A DNA stretch of 52,005 bases from JBAVOR01 sp049692255. GTDB taxonomy: Bacteria; Babelota; Babeliae; Babelales; JACPOV01. How positions within the stretch are numbered: the stretch's first letter is position 1; the number at the start of each line of letters is the position of its first letter. Shown here piece after piece: positions 40,571-48,860 of this stretch. A model generated the notes under the pieces. That model saw only the letters and a list, made by a program, of their open reading frames with translations, did not search any database and was not told the DNA's origin. The translations under genes were made by a program, and so were the position numbers. The stretch is taken from contig JBAVOR010000024.1 of the NCBI GenBank assembly GCA_049692255.1, positions 1 to 52,005 on the forward strand. Reading direction: 5' to 3'.

Positions 40571-41016
40571 TGATAATCACATCACCTCTGCATGCAGCGA
40601 CGTGGCAATTTGTGAATAATTCTGCCCAAGCGGTGGACATTGTGGTGCACTTCGGCTCAACACATTCACCCCAATATATAAAAAATTTAAAGCACGGGGA
40701 ATCAGATTCAGCCACTGTTGTAGGTGCTGCGCTTTCAAAAGAATCGGGTAAACAATATGATCAATTTGAGATCCAAATAAAACCAACATCAGCTGCAGAT
40801 TATAGCAAATATGGGTTTCGCTTTGCGAAAAATGCTGACTATAGTCGTCCTGTGCCAAATGCTGGTAGCTCTGATGCAACCGTTTTCATTTTAAGTCTCG
40901 CAAAATCAACCAATAAAACGGAAGCTGCAAATATGTTCCAGTTTGGCTATACACAAGGGGCTTCGCAAGCAACCCCAGCAGACACAGCAACAGCGAGTGA
41001 TGATAGTCCACAATAA
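40537..41016 (+). CDS. Small exported beta-rich protein, family member 6
   Basis: The 159-residue product starts MQHIVRFVLISMII with a signal peptide ending 'PLHA', and then 'ATWQFVNNSAQAVDIVVHFG'. Further shared segments are 'YDQFEIQIKPTSAADYSKYG' and 'YSRPVPNAGSSDATVFI'. The tail is Ala/Thr/Asp rich and probably unstructured. Its 5' region (40526-40570) is the same as that of member 5 but for one base. Its 3' end overlaps the convergent gene at 40947 by 70 bp. Confidence 0.72.
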   Translation: MQHIVRFVLISMIITSPLHAATWQFVNNSAQAVDIVVHFGSTHSPQYIKNLKHGESDSATVVGAALSKESGKQYDQFEIQIKPTSAADYSKYGFRFAKNADYSRPVPNAGSSDATVFILSLAKSTNKTEAANMFQFGYTQGASQATPADTATASDDSPQ

Positions 41017-41378
41017 CGCGCATATGCGCATATTTGTTCATCTGTGCATGTATATACAGATTGTTTTGCCTTGCTGATAAGCAACCGTGCTAGGTCTGGG
41101 CGATTATGCCATACGGTACCGTAAATAAAACTGTACCGATAGGCAAGTACAAAGTGGGGATCTAGGGTAATAATGCGATCTGCATGACTAAAAAAAGTTT
41201 CGATCGATTGTGCTTCTTGATTGCTTATCAACCAGTACCAGTAACTGTGTGCAGCAATGCGAGATATAAAAACGGGGATTTGTATGAGATCTGCACCATA
41301 GCAGACCAACAGCAGCGCTATAACACCTACCGTTGTGTGATATTTACGCAGTATCGTCTTGCACCACTTTAATATCAT
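40947..41378 (-). CDS. Membrane-anchored protein of unknown function beside the pilin gene
   Basis: The 143-residue product has one transmembrane segment (about 15-35, 'TVGVIALLLVCYGADLI') and a short helical domain with a TPR-like look ('IITLDPHFVLAYRYSFIYGT'). It starts inside the end of the pilin gene (35-bp overlap on the same strand), so co-translation with the pilin is likely, and it overlaps the convergent 40537 gene by 70 bp. A role in pilus assembly is suggested by position only. Confidence 0.5.
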   Translation of the reverse strand: MILKWCKTILRKYHTTVGVIALLLVCYGADLIQIPVFISRIAAHSYWYWLISNQEAQSIETFFSHADRIITLDPHFVLAYRYSFIYGTVWHNRPDLARLLISKAKQSVYTCTDEQICAYARYCGLSSLAVAVSAGVACEAPCV

Positions 41379-41826
41379 TGAACTGATTCACACTCAGAAC
41401 GTCGGGGTGCCCATCACCATCAATGTCACCGGCAGCACCTGCTACAAATTCTTGTGCATTTGCAAAGGTGTTGCTTAAAGCAGCAGCTGGCGTATTTAAT
41501 TTACCAGTAAATACCGCTTCGCCCTCTTTGCCGTTGGCAAAGCCATAGGTGTAATAAAAACGTTCTTGCGCACCACCGCCAGAATATCCTTCCGGCTTCC
41601 AGCCTGCGCCATTTGCACCGCCGAGGTTTGTTGTATACGTACCGTGCTCTGCCCAGTACGCTTTTTCAGCTAAATATAATGACCCTAAATTCATGTACGC
41701 TTCAGCGCGCTTAGCGCGGGCCAAAAAGCGCATAAAGCTAGGAATCGAAATCATCGACAAAAACGCGATGATCGCGACAACAATCATTAATTCAATGAGC
41801 GTGTACCCTCGGCTGCCTTTGTTCAT
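41344..41826 (-). CDS. Type IV pilin or pseudopilin
   Basis: The 160-residue product has a classical class III leader: MNKGSRG, cleaved before 'YTLIELMIVVAIIAFLSMI', with Glu at +5 of the mature protein. After the N-terminal helix the sequence 'AYMNLGSLYLAEKAYWAEHG' is typical of major pilins and pseudopilins. The C-terminal domain is Gly- and Asp-rich ('GAAGDIDGDGHPDVLSVNQF'), which could be a calcium-binding loop like those in pseudopilins of the GspG type. The reduced prepilin peptidase at 37983 is its expected processing enzyme. A GGGAAG Shine-Dalgarno precedes the ATG. Confidence 0.9.
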   Translation of the reverse strand: MNKGSRGYTLIELMIVVAIIAFLSMISIPSFMRFLARAKRAEAYMNLGSLYLAEKAYWAEHGTYTTNLGGANGAGWKPEGYSGGGAQERFYYTYGFANGKEGEAVFTGKLNTPAAALSNTFANAQEFVAGAAGDIDGDGHPDVLSVNQFNDIKVVQDDTA

Positions 41827-41957
41827 TAACTTCCCTTTTTTCCACCACGCACCTTATTTTTGCATGAGTCTACTCACGCAAAGACGCGAAGGTCAATCTT
41901 TTTATTTTTATTTTTGAAAAAGGGTTAATGGATGATACAAAAATCTTAACCCTTACA

Positions 41958-42929
41958 TTAATTGGAGGTTTGTTCTTCCAACAATGCTAAGCGCTCTTTA
42001 AACCGTGCAAGTCGTTCTTGATCAGTAGGATGCGTTGCATGCCAATAATAACTGAATGCTTCACCATATTTACTCAGCAGGGAACCATTGTTAAGATTTT
42101 TTGTAGGCTGTTCTGCAATGCGTTGTTCGAAGAGATCTATAGCTCCTTGCAGATATTCGTCTTTATTGGGTATATATTCGTCAGCATATCTTTCTTGATG
42201 ACGACTGTATAAATTACCTATTATCCGACTTATGCCATACATCGGCACCGCAGTACATGCATAGACAAGGGTATGCTTTGGACCACGTAACGGAATAGGC
42301 ATCCGTTTTAAAATACCTACGCACGCTGTATAAATACTCAATGGCATTGCTACAAAAGTAACTAATCGACTTGCGTCATGGTAAGCGTGTATGTGGCCAA
42401 CCTCATGCCATAAGGCAGCAAGAACTTGTTGATAATATTTTTTTGATTCTTCTTGCGTACCGGTATACCACTCTTCTATTACTTTTTTATCGCCGTTTTC
42501 ATTCCTATAGGTAGTGGTGCTCAACGGTGCATGTAAAATACCTGCCTTTATAAACCTTTCACGAAACTCTACACCGATCAATATCTTATTGTGTATACTT
42601 GATAAAAATGGTTCTATATTGGTTAACTGCACCGCAATGGATTCAGCATTGGGTATTCCATTGGATTTTAATTCTTTATGCAGAAACGATTGCATAACAT
42701 CTTTTTCATGCATAAGTTCTGCATAACGCTCAGGATTATGCTGCTTGTGATAATTTTCAAAACCATCGCGTAACTGGTTAGAGAAAGCCCGAATTGCTAA
42801 AGGCGCACAAGATACGCTCAATGGGAGCACATGGGGTAGAATTTTAGATGCCATTGAACTGAGTGGCGGACTCATAGTTGCCATGGCAAGCAGCGAGAGC
42901 AAATGCACTGATATATAACGAATATTCAC
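41958..42929 (-). CDS. Exported M48-like zinc metalloprotease
   Basis: The 323-residue product has a signal peptide (about 1-20) and the zinc-site motif HEVGH at 175-179, with the third ligand Glu in 'QERYADEY' (about 246) and the later 'THPTDQERLARF' typical of M48 enzymes. Two hydrophobic stretches follow the active site (about 190-210 and 222-240), so it may be membrane-associated, as in HtpX/Ste24-type proteases, or like the periplasmic BepA. The start codon is GTG, preceded by GGAGA. It may help quality control of exported proteins. Confidence 0.85.
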   Translation of the reverse strand: MNIRYISVHLLSLLAMATMSPPLSSMASKILPHVLPLSVSCAPLAIRAFSNQLRDGFENYHKQHNPERYAELMHEKDVMQSFLHKELKSNGIPNAESIAVQLTNIEPFLSSIHNKILIGVEFRERFIKAGILHAPLSTTTYRNENGDKKVIEEWYTGTQEESKKYYQQVLAALWHEVGHIHAYHDASRLVTFVAMPLSIYTACVGILKRMPIPLRGPKHTLVYACTAVPMYGISRIIGNLYSRHQERYADEYIPNKDEYLQGAIDLFEQRIAEQPTKNLNNGSLLSKYGEAFSYYWHATHPTDQERLARFKERLALLEEQTSN

Positions 42930-43032
42930 TGATAATCTCCATTAAAAATTAATCAAATAATATTTATTATAGTATCATAAAAACAAATATAGTACAGATT
43001 CGAATAATTCTATATTCTTACGAAAGCTCCGC

Positions 43033-43668
43033 TTATTTCTGGAAAGACGTCCCATACAATTGCTCCAACTGGGTAATAGGATAAACACCGGTACGTATAA
43101 CCCTCGGTTGAGCGCCCGTTATATCGATAATGGTCGAGGAAACCGTCAGGGCAGGCTCATCTTCATTAACGATTATTCCATCTACTGCTTCTAGAATGGC
43201 AGAATCCACTGCCATTAACGTTTGTGGCACTGGTTGGCCAGAAATATTGGCACTGGTAGAAAAAAGCCCCCCCGTTTTCTGTAATAGTGCCAATAACCCT
43301 GCGTGTTGCGGTATGCGTATACCAATCGTTGCATATCCTCCGGTAACCCATGAGGGAAGCCCTGCACGCGGCGTACAGAGTAAAGTAACCGGCCCCGGCC
43401 AGCATTGCCGCATGAACTTTTCTATTTGTAAATATTGCACAGGGTCCAGATACCGTTCTACTGCCTCAAAAGTGGGTAAAAGCACAATATATGGCTTTTC
43501 AAAGCGTTTTTTTATTTGATTTAAATGCTCAACCCCTTCGAGTGAAATCGTTGCGTAGAGGCCAAGAATGGTGTCTGAATGACCGAGGATAACTTTTCTA
43601 TTTGTCAATTCATTAGCACAGAAATCACGATCTTCGCCAATGGCCCAGGAGAGCTGTTTCTTGTTCAT
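43033..43668 (-). CDS. tsaC: Threonylcarbamoyl-AMP synthase
   Basis: The YrdC/Sua5-family protein (211 residues) makes threonylcarbamoyl-AMP for the t6A37 modification of ANN-decoding tRNAs. Family features are 'GHSDTILGLYATIS' (the usual P-T-D-T-x-Y/V-G-L region), 'RFEKPYIVLLP', 'CWPGPVTLL', 'IGIRIPQHAGLLALLQKTGG' and 'FSTSANISGQPVP'. It is short, like TsaC rather than the larger Sua5. There is no clear Shine-Dalgarno. Upstream in the gap (43669-43863) only AT-rich DNA is seen. Confidence 0.9.
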   Translation of the reverse strand: MNKKQLSWAIGEDRDFCANELTNRKVILGHSDTILGLYATISLEGVEHLNQIKKRFEKPYIVLLPTFEAVERYLDPVQYLQIEKFMRQCWPGPVTLLCTPRAGLPSWVTGGYATIGIRIPQHAGLLALLQKTGGLFSTSANISGQPVPQTLMAVDSAILEAVDGIIVNEDEPALTVSSTIIDITGAQPRVIRTGVYPITQLEQLYGTSFQK

Positions 43669-43863
43669 TTTTATTTTTTTGTAAATAATAACCCCAATAT
43701 TTATAATCTAAATTCATAATTTGACATTTTTAAAACCATCTATACGCTGGATATAGGTAGACTGATTTAAAATAATCATAATAGATAATCAGCATATCCA
43801 CAAATGGAGCATGTGTCTGAGCTCTGTTTTTAGTTTGCAATACTATGACCAATGGAGAATCAT

Positions 43864-45279
43864 ATGAACAACACCACCCGAAAAAATACTAGCAGCACCA
43901 AGGCAACTTTGCCTTCGGTCAAAAGCTATAGCGAAATAGTTGAATTTTTAGACAGTCGCTGGCAAGCTCAGCCCAAAAAAGATTTAACTGCTTTTAAAGA
44001 ACTTGATAAAGCATTAGGCTCGCCATCAAAAGCGACACCTCTGATTGCAATAGCAGGTACCAACGGTAAAGGCCTTACGGTAAACTTTACTGCCTCCCTC
44101 TTCCATAAAGAAGGACTGAAAGTTGGAGCATTCTATTGTCCGCGCGTACTCACTTATAATGAACAGTTTGCGCTCAACAATGAACTAATCGCCAATAAAA
44201 CATTTGCTGATTTAGCTAATGAAGTAATCAACACCGCATTAGTACAAGATATAGCGATAAGTTCACACGAAATAATAGCAATGACTGCATTGCTGTATTT
44301 TAAAGAACAAAAAGCTGATGTAGGTATCGTTGAATTAATGCATGGTTCACTCGACCCGTTGACCATTGCTACCCCAAAAATTTTAGCTATTACTCGCGTT
44401 ACTGACGATGTTATTCCTGCTAATGAGCAAAAAACTGACGATATTATTAAAGATTTAATCAAAAATATTAAATCAGAAACATTCGTAGTGTCTGCTGATC
44501 AAAGCAAAGCACACTTGCAACTTATGCAAGAAGAGACTAAAAAGAACGGTGGCACGTGGGCTATGCCTATCCGTAAATTAGCACCATTAGGATATCCATT
44601 CGAGCAGTTACATGGCCGTTGCGCAGCACTTGCGGAACGTATTGGTCAAGTGTTTGTCGAAAATTTTGTTCATGCCGATTCTCTTATTTTAGAAAATAGC
44701 TTTTTGGCAAAACAAAAAGGACAACGTGGCCGTCCAACGCTTGAGGCAAAACGTCATGCAGAATTGAATCCAAAGAAGACAATTGATCAATTCTGGCAAG
44801 AAACTATTGCAACGCTTCCAGCACGCTTTCAAGTACTGGAAAAAGAAAAACCAACTATCTTGCTTGATCCATCACCAAACGTTGATGCATTAAAAAATCT
44901 CTTGCTTGGTGTTCGTTTATTAAACTATCAGCGACCACTCAAAGGCATTGCTTTCATCTTCGCATGCGACAAAAAGCAAATGCATGTAGAAGAGTTTTTG
45001 CGTCAGTTACGTTACTTTAGCAAAAAGAATTCAGCACAAATAGTATTCACGCCAATTAATGAAACGATTCCTGGTGTTTTTGAAGAAACATGGGATATCG
45101 AGCAAATTGCACACGAAGTAAAAGCGTATAAAATAAAAGCACGTACCGCACAGACGTTCCAAGAAGCGTTTGAAACGGCAAAGCAGCTTGTTGATGAGCG
45201 CAACGGCCTTGTAGTTATTGCTGGCTCACATGCCATTATTGCTGACTACTGGCGCTCAAAAGGCATGAAGAAGCTATAA
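43864..45279 (+). CDS. Divergent FolC-like Mur ligase family protein
   Basis: The start at 43864 has GGAG 7 nt upstream; an in-frame ATG at 43852 does not. The 471-residue product shows the folylpolyglutamate/dihydrofolate synthase layout: P-loop 'IAIAGTNGKGLT' (GTNGKG at 65-70), 'TYNEQFALN', and the central 'VELMHGSLDPLTIATP'. Two signatures differ from FolC: the P-loop ends GLT, not GST, and the C-terminal 'DGAHNP' motif is 'DPSPNVDALKNLL'. The linker 'QKGQRGRPTLEAKRHAEL' is basic. Folate-type ligase activity is plausible but not certain, and a different amino-acid ligation is possible. Confidence 0.7.
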   Translation: MNNTTRKNTSSTKATLPSVKSYSEIVEFLDSRWQAQPKKDLTAFKELDKALGSPSKATPLIAIAGTNGKGLTVNFTASLFHKEGLKVGAFYCPRVLTYNEQFALNNELIANKTFADLANEVINTALVQDIAISSHEIIAMTALLYFKEQKADVGIVELMHGSLDPLTIATPKILAITRVTDDVIPANEQKTDDIIKDLIKNIKSETFVVSADQSKAHLQLMQEETKKNGGTWAMPIRKLAPLGYPFEQLHGRCAALAERIGQVFVENFVHADSLILENSFLAKQKGQRGRPTLEAKRHAELNPKKTIDQFWQETIATLPARFQVLEKEKPTILLDPSPNVDALKNLLLGVRLLNYQRPLKGIAFIFACDKKQMHVEEFLRQLRYFSKKNSAQIVFTPINETIPGVFEETWDIEQIAHEVKAYKIKARTAQTFQEAFETAKQLVDERNGLVVIAGSHAIIADYWRSKGMKKL

Positions 45280-45301
45280 CGTAATCGAATAAAACAGTGC
45301 C

Positions 45302-45583
45302 ATGCTTGTACTGTTAAGCGTAAGTATTGCGCTAGGAATTGGATACGGGTTTTTGTTTGTCATAACAAAGACCCGTACTATTTTTACCCAGCGCCCGTCA
45401 ACAAAAACTCTCTTCTTTGCTCATATCTTGGCAAACCTCCTCAGAATTGCTCTCTGCCTGATTCTTTTGTTTTACCTATTGCGCAAAGAAATCTTCCCCT
45501 CTATACTCGTTATCAGTGGTGTGCTTATTGCATTCGTAGCTACCGTAATACTGTATACCGAGCATATGATGAACAATGACTGA
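45302..45583 (+). CDS. AtpR/AtpI-like small Fo accessory protein
   Basis: The 93-residue product has three hydrophobic helices (about 1-20, 38-60, 66-84). The central 'FFAHILANLLRIALCLILLF' has a membrane-buried Arg as described for AtpR of N-type ATPases, but the gene could also encode an AtpI-like protein. It overlaps atpB by 8 bp and the order R-B-E matches the N-ATPase operon (Q-R-B-E-F-A-G). No other ATPase genes lie next to it. The assignment is based mostly on context. Confidence 0.55.
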   Translation: MLVLLSVSIALGIGYGFLFVITKTRTIFTQRPSTKTLFFAHILANLLRIALCLILLFYLLRKEIFPSILVISGVLIAFVATVILYTEHMMNND

Positions 45584-46310
45584 CATAGATTTTTTCTCAA
45601 ACGAATCGTGGAATTTACTGGGATGGCTTTCTATCGATCATCCATTATTCCACGTTAATAAAGTTACTCTCATAAATAGCTGGATCGCTTTAGGCATCCT
45701 TTGGTGCCTGTGCGTGTGGGGTCGCTATAGCTTACGCCGTACCGGGACAAAAGCGCAGTACCTTTGCTTGCAAACAACCCATTCGCTCATGGACTTTACT
45801 GAACAAACGGTCGGTTTCTTTTCATATCAACACTGTTCTGTCGCTGCTGCTTTTTTTACTTTTGTTCTGTTGTGCAACTGTATCGCCATCATCCCTTGGA
45901 CCAGTGAGCCTACCAAAGATCTTAATACTACCCTTGCATTTGGCATTTCTGTCTTTTTATATACCGATTGGCAAGCAATCCGCGCTCATGGATTAAAAAA
46001 TTTCTTAAAAGAGTTTATAGATCCTACTATTTTTATGCTTCCCATGAATATCATCGGCCATTTTTCGAAAGTAGTTTCTATATCATTCCGTCTTTTTGGC
46101 AATATATTTGGTGGTGCCGTTATTATGGAACTGTATCAATCAGTTATAGAAAGCCATATTATCGCTCAAATCATCGGAATCATGTCTGGGTTCAATATCA
46201 TAGTTACCCTCTTTTTTGGTCTTTTTGAAGGACTCATTCAAGCTGCAGTATTTGGCATGCTCAGCCTTACCTACCTTTCGCTTGCATTACAGAAAGAACA
46301 CCATGATTGA
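45576..46310 (+). CDS. atpB: ATP synthase Fo subunit a
   Basis: The 244-residue inner-membrane protein is the stator channel subunit that carries ions to the c-ring. The essential Arg is R172 in 'SISFRLFGNIFGG'. 'PTKDLNTTLAFGISVF' (112-127) and the C-terminal 'LFEGLIQAAVFGMLSLTYLS' are further conserved AtpB segments. Five to six helices are predicted. It overlaps the upstream small gene by 8 bp and atpE by 8 bp, so the three are translated together. Confidence 0.93.
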   Translation: MTDIDFFSNESWNLLGWLSIDHPLFHVNKVTLINSWIALGILWCLCVWGRYSLRRTGTKAQYLCLQTTHSLMDFTEQTVGFFSYQHCSVAAAFFTFVLLCNCIAIIPWTSEPTKDLNTTLAFGISVFLYTDWQAIRAHGLKNFLKEFIDPTIFMLPMNIIGHFSKVVSISFRLFGNIFGGAVIMELYQSVIESHIIAQIIGIMSGFNIIVTLFFGLFEGLIQAAVFGMLSLTYLSLALQKEHHD

Positions 46311-47268
46311 TGCTTTTGCAATTGCATACTACAGCTCCGTTATCTTGGTAATTGCGCTCAGTATTATAGGCAATGGTATGGGAGGGGGGAAAATAGGCAA
46401 GGCAGCCTTGGAAGCAATAGATATCCAACCTCGCGCAAAAAATGAAATAATGCGCGCGACAGTGATTGGTCTTGCATTGCTTGAAACGGCTGCATTACTG
46501 GCCCTTATTATTGTGCTGTTTATGCTGTTTACAGCGCGCACCGTAAGCAATCCTTGGCAAATGGTAGCACAAATGGGTACCATCGTTGCAATCGGCTTAC
46601 CCGCATTACTCGTAGGAGTCTACGCAGCCCCTGCTATTGAAAAAACATGCAAATCGATTGCGCGCCAACCATTTTTTTACCAATCAATCATCAATATGAT
46701 GTTGATTACTCAAGTGGTTATTCAAACGGCTGTTATTTTTGGTTTTTTAATTTCCCTTCTTATCTTTTTCAATCTTTCTCAGGTTACCACATGGCAGCAA
46801 GCGGTTGTACTCTGCATGGCAGGAACTGCGCTTGGTCTTGGCGCTATAGGGCCCATTATAGGGCTCTCTGCATTTGCCCAAACGGTCTGCGAATATATCA
46901 GTATTAATCGCACTATTTTAATGCCTTCACGTGCGCTGTTATCATTCACTTTTTTAAGCTGCGCTATCATAGAAACACCACTTATCCTTGCTTTTATTAT
47001 TGCCTTGGCAATAGGTCTTTCAACGGGGTCAATTGATGACCCGTATTTAGTTGCCCGCACTTTTGCTGCAGCGCTCTGTATTGCGCTCGGTACTCTTGGC
47101 CCCTGTTTGGCTTCGAGCAAAACAGCAGCACAAACGGCACGACAAATTGCCCAAAATCCTTCTATGCACTTATCATTATCTCACGCGAGCATGTTCGCTC
47201 AAGGAATAATAGATGCAAGTGCCATCTATGCATTATTGGTTTCTCTCATTATCCTATTTATAAAATGA
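46303..47268 (+). CDS. atpE: Four-hairpin fused c subunit of ATP synthase
   Basis: The start is the ATG at 46303, overlapping atpB by 8 bp. The 321-residue product is four tandem c-type hairpins (about 1-80, 90-158, 166-242, 250-321), eight helices in all. Hairpin 1 has the glycine motif 'GNGMGGGKIGKAALEA' and E61 in 'LLETAALL'; hairpin 2 has Q141 in 'VVIQTAVIF' where the carboxylate should be; hairpin 3 has E224 in 'IIETPLIL'; hairpin 4 has D304 in 'GIIDASAIYALL'. The spacing is 80, 83 and 80 residues. Normal c subunits have one hairpin. No genes for b, alpha, beta, gamma, delta or epsilon follow. Confidence 0.9.
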   Translation: MIDAFAIAYYSSVILVIALSIIGNGMGGGKIGKAALEAIDIQPRAKNEIMRATVIGLALLETAALLALIIVLFMLFTARTVSNPWQMVAQMGTIVAIGLPALLVGVYAAPAIEKTCKSIARQPFFYQSIINMMLITQVVIQTAVIFGFLISLLIFFNLSQVTTWQQAVVLCMAGTALGLGAIGPIIGLSAFAQTVCEYISINRTILMPSRALLSFTFLSCAIIETPLILAFIIALAIGLSTGSIDDPYLVARTFAAALCIALGTLGPCLASSKTAAQTARQIAQNPSMHLSLSHASMFAQGIIDASAIYALLVSLIILFIK

Positions 47269-47332
47269 AGCGCGCAACTGCTTGTTGAATCCATTATATC
47301 GCGCGGAATTACGCCATAGCGTTGATCCGCCG

Positions 47333-47350
47333 ACGCCAAGGCTCTGGCGT
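47333..47350 (+). other. Small hairpin in the atpE-GT4 gap
   Basis: ACGCCA, a 6-nt loop, and TGGCGT form a perfect 6-bp stem; a second stem CCACG/CGTGG follows near 47370-47385. The gap (47269-47420) has no gene. Neither stem is followed by a T-run, so they are not evident intrinsic terminators. The GC-rich look resembles the palindromic elements, but the GCGCTC ends are absent. Confidence 0.3.
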
Positions 47351-47420
47351 GATTCTTGTCGCTTGCTCCACGAACTAACCGTGGTAATTAAATAATACGC
47401 GGCGGCGAAAAGGATAACCA

Positions 47421-48566
47421 ATGAAGCACGCTACTTCTCCCTTTGTGGTATATATTATTACTAAGTTAGAATTGGGTGGCGCACAAAAAGTGTGCCTTTC
47501 ATTATTTGAACAGATACAAAAAAAGGATCCGAATCGGGCAGCATTGATATCGGGGCAAGAAGGAGTGCTTGTCGAAGAGGTAAAAAAAAATAATAACGTT
47601 TTTTTATTACCAGATTTTAAGCGCGAAGTTACATTGTCTGGTATTATAGATGAACTGAAAGCATTTTACGCACTCATGCGCAGGTTGTACCTATTAAAAA
47701 AGAAATATATACATGTTATTGTACACACGCACAGCACCAAAGCAGGTCTTTTAGGTCGCTGGGCAGCATTCTTAGTACGCATTCCTCATCGCATACATAC
47801 GGTACACGGGTTCGGATTTCATCAACATCAATCACGCTGTGCCTGGTATGTGAACTATTTCTGTGAATTGTTGACCAGTTTTATTACTACTCAGTATATC
47901 TGTGTGGCAAAGACAGATATTGTAACGGGAATTAAGCATATCCCTTTTTTTAAGCAAAAACATACCCTCATTCGCGCTGCTGCAACCATTCCTATAGCAT
48001 CACATAAGAAGGTCCAAGTAACCAATACGGCGCACAATACACACATTTTTGGCACTATATCTTGTTTTAAAAAACAAAAAAATATTTTCGATCTTCTGCA
48101 AGCGTTTGCCTATTGTTATCAATACAATCAGCAGTGCCGTCTTGAAATCATTGGTGATGGCATACTAAGGCCTGCTATTGAATTATGGATTCAGAGCAAC
48201 CAGCTCCATCACGTAATTACGTTGCACGGGTGGCAATCAGATGTAACTCCTTTTCTACGCACATGGCATACTTTCGTATTAACCTCACTTTGGGAAGGGC
48301 TCCCCTGCGCAGTGGTTGAAGCACGGTTACACAAACTGCCGGTAATCGCCTATAACGTAGGTGGCATAAGCGAAATAATACAGCACAATAAAAATGGATT
48401 TCTGTGTAACCCAAAAGATGTCCATGCGGTGAGTACACATATGCATATGTTGAGCACCAATCTAACAGTTTGGGGTCGGATGGCTCTATATCACGACACA
48501 TTGAACTCTTTTTCATCAAGACATATGCATAGACGCCATGAAAAGCTGTATCGGACTATGATATAA
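47421..48566 (+). CDS. GT4-family glycosyltransferase
   Basis: The 381-residue GT-B enzyme begins 'VVYIITKLELGGAQKVCLSL' (the usual GT4 G-G-A/x start) and has the donor-site segments 'GTISCFKKQKNIFDLLQAF', 'EIIGDGILRPAIEL', 'VITLHGWQSDVTPFLRTW' and 'VLTSLWEGLPCAVVEA' (the E-x7-E motif). There is no signal peptide, so unlike the 3649-9977 enzymes it acts in the cytoplasm, perhaps in surface polysaccharide assembly. AAGGA precedes the ATG. It does not seem to be co-transcribed with atpE, from which it is separated by about 150 bp. Confidence 0.9.
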   Translation: MKHATSPFVVYIITKLELGGAQKVCLSLFEQIQKKDPNRAALISGQEGVLVEEVKKNNNVFLLPDFKREVTLSGIIDELKAFYALMRRLYLLKKKYIHVIVHTHSTKAGLLGRWAAFLVRIPHRIHTVHGFGFHQHQSRCAWYVNYFCELLTSFITTQYICVAKTDIVTGIKHIPFFKQKHTLIRAAATIPIASHKKVQVTNTAHNTHIFGTISCFKKQKNIFDLLQAFAYCYQYNQQCRLEIIGDGILRPAIELWIQSNQLHHVITLHGWQSDVTPFLRTWHTFVLTSLWEGLPCAVVEARLHKLPVIAYNVGGISEIIQHNKNGFLCNPKDVHAVSTHMHMLSTNLTVWGRMALYHDTLNSFSSRHMHRRHEKLYRTMI

Positions 48567-48860
48567 AGTTAAAGCTATTTCTTATTATCTTTTCGATTAA
48601 CACCTGCCATGGACCATATTCCGCGCAATGCCGTCTTAAAATCACTCTATGATCTTGTGGCAATACGTTTTCATGCGTTTCTTTAAATTTTGCTGGAATA
48701 GCGCGCTAAGCCATGTCAATGATTGATTATATTTCTCAAACGACAACCAAGGAAGCCCAACTGCATTCTTTGTTTCTTGCGCGTGTACTGAAAAAAAAGA
48801 TTGCTCAAACAATAGCTATTATAATACAGTGCATATTCTTTGTCATAACGCCCTTCTATA
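48556..48860 (-). pseudogene. Frameshifted remnant of an unidentified gene
   Basis: The 294-bp gap has no intact gene, but three overlapping minus-strand frames read like one protein split by two frameshifts and a stop. The first piece runs 'NIEGRYDKEYALYYNSYC', the second 'HAQETKNAVGLPWLSFEKYN', and the third 'AIPAKFKETHENVLPQDHRV' then 'RRHCAEYGPWQVLIEKII' to a stop at 48556. Each piece uses coding-like codons and has little low-complexity sequence. I do not recognise the family. The remnant overlaps the end of the GT4 gene on the opposite strand. Confidence 0.5.
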
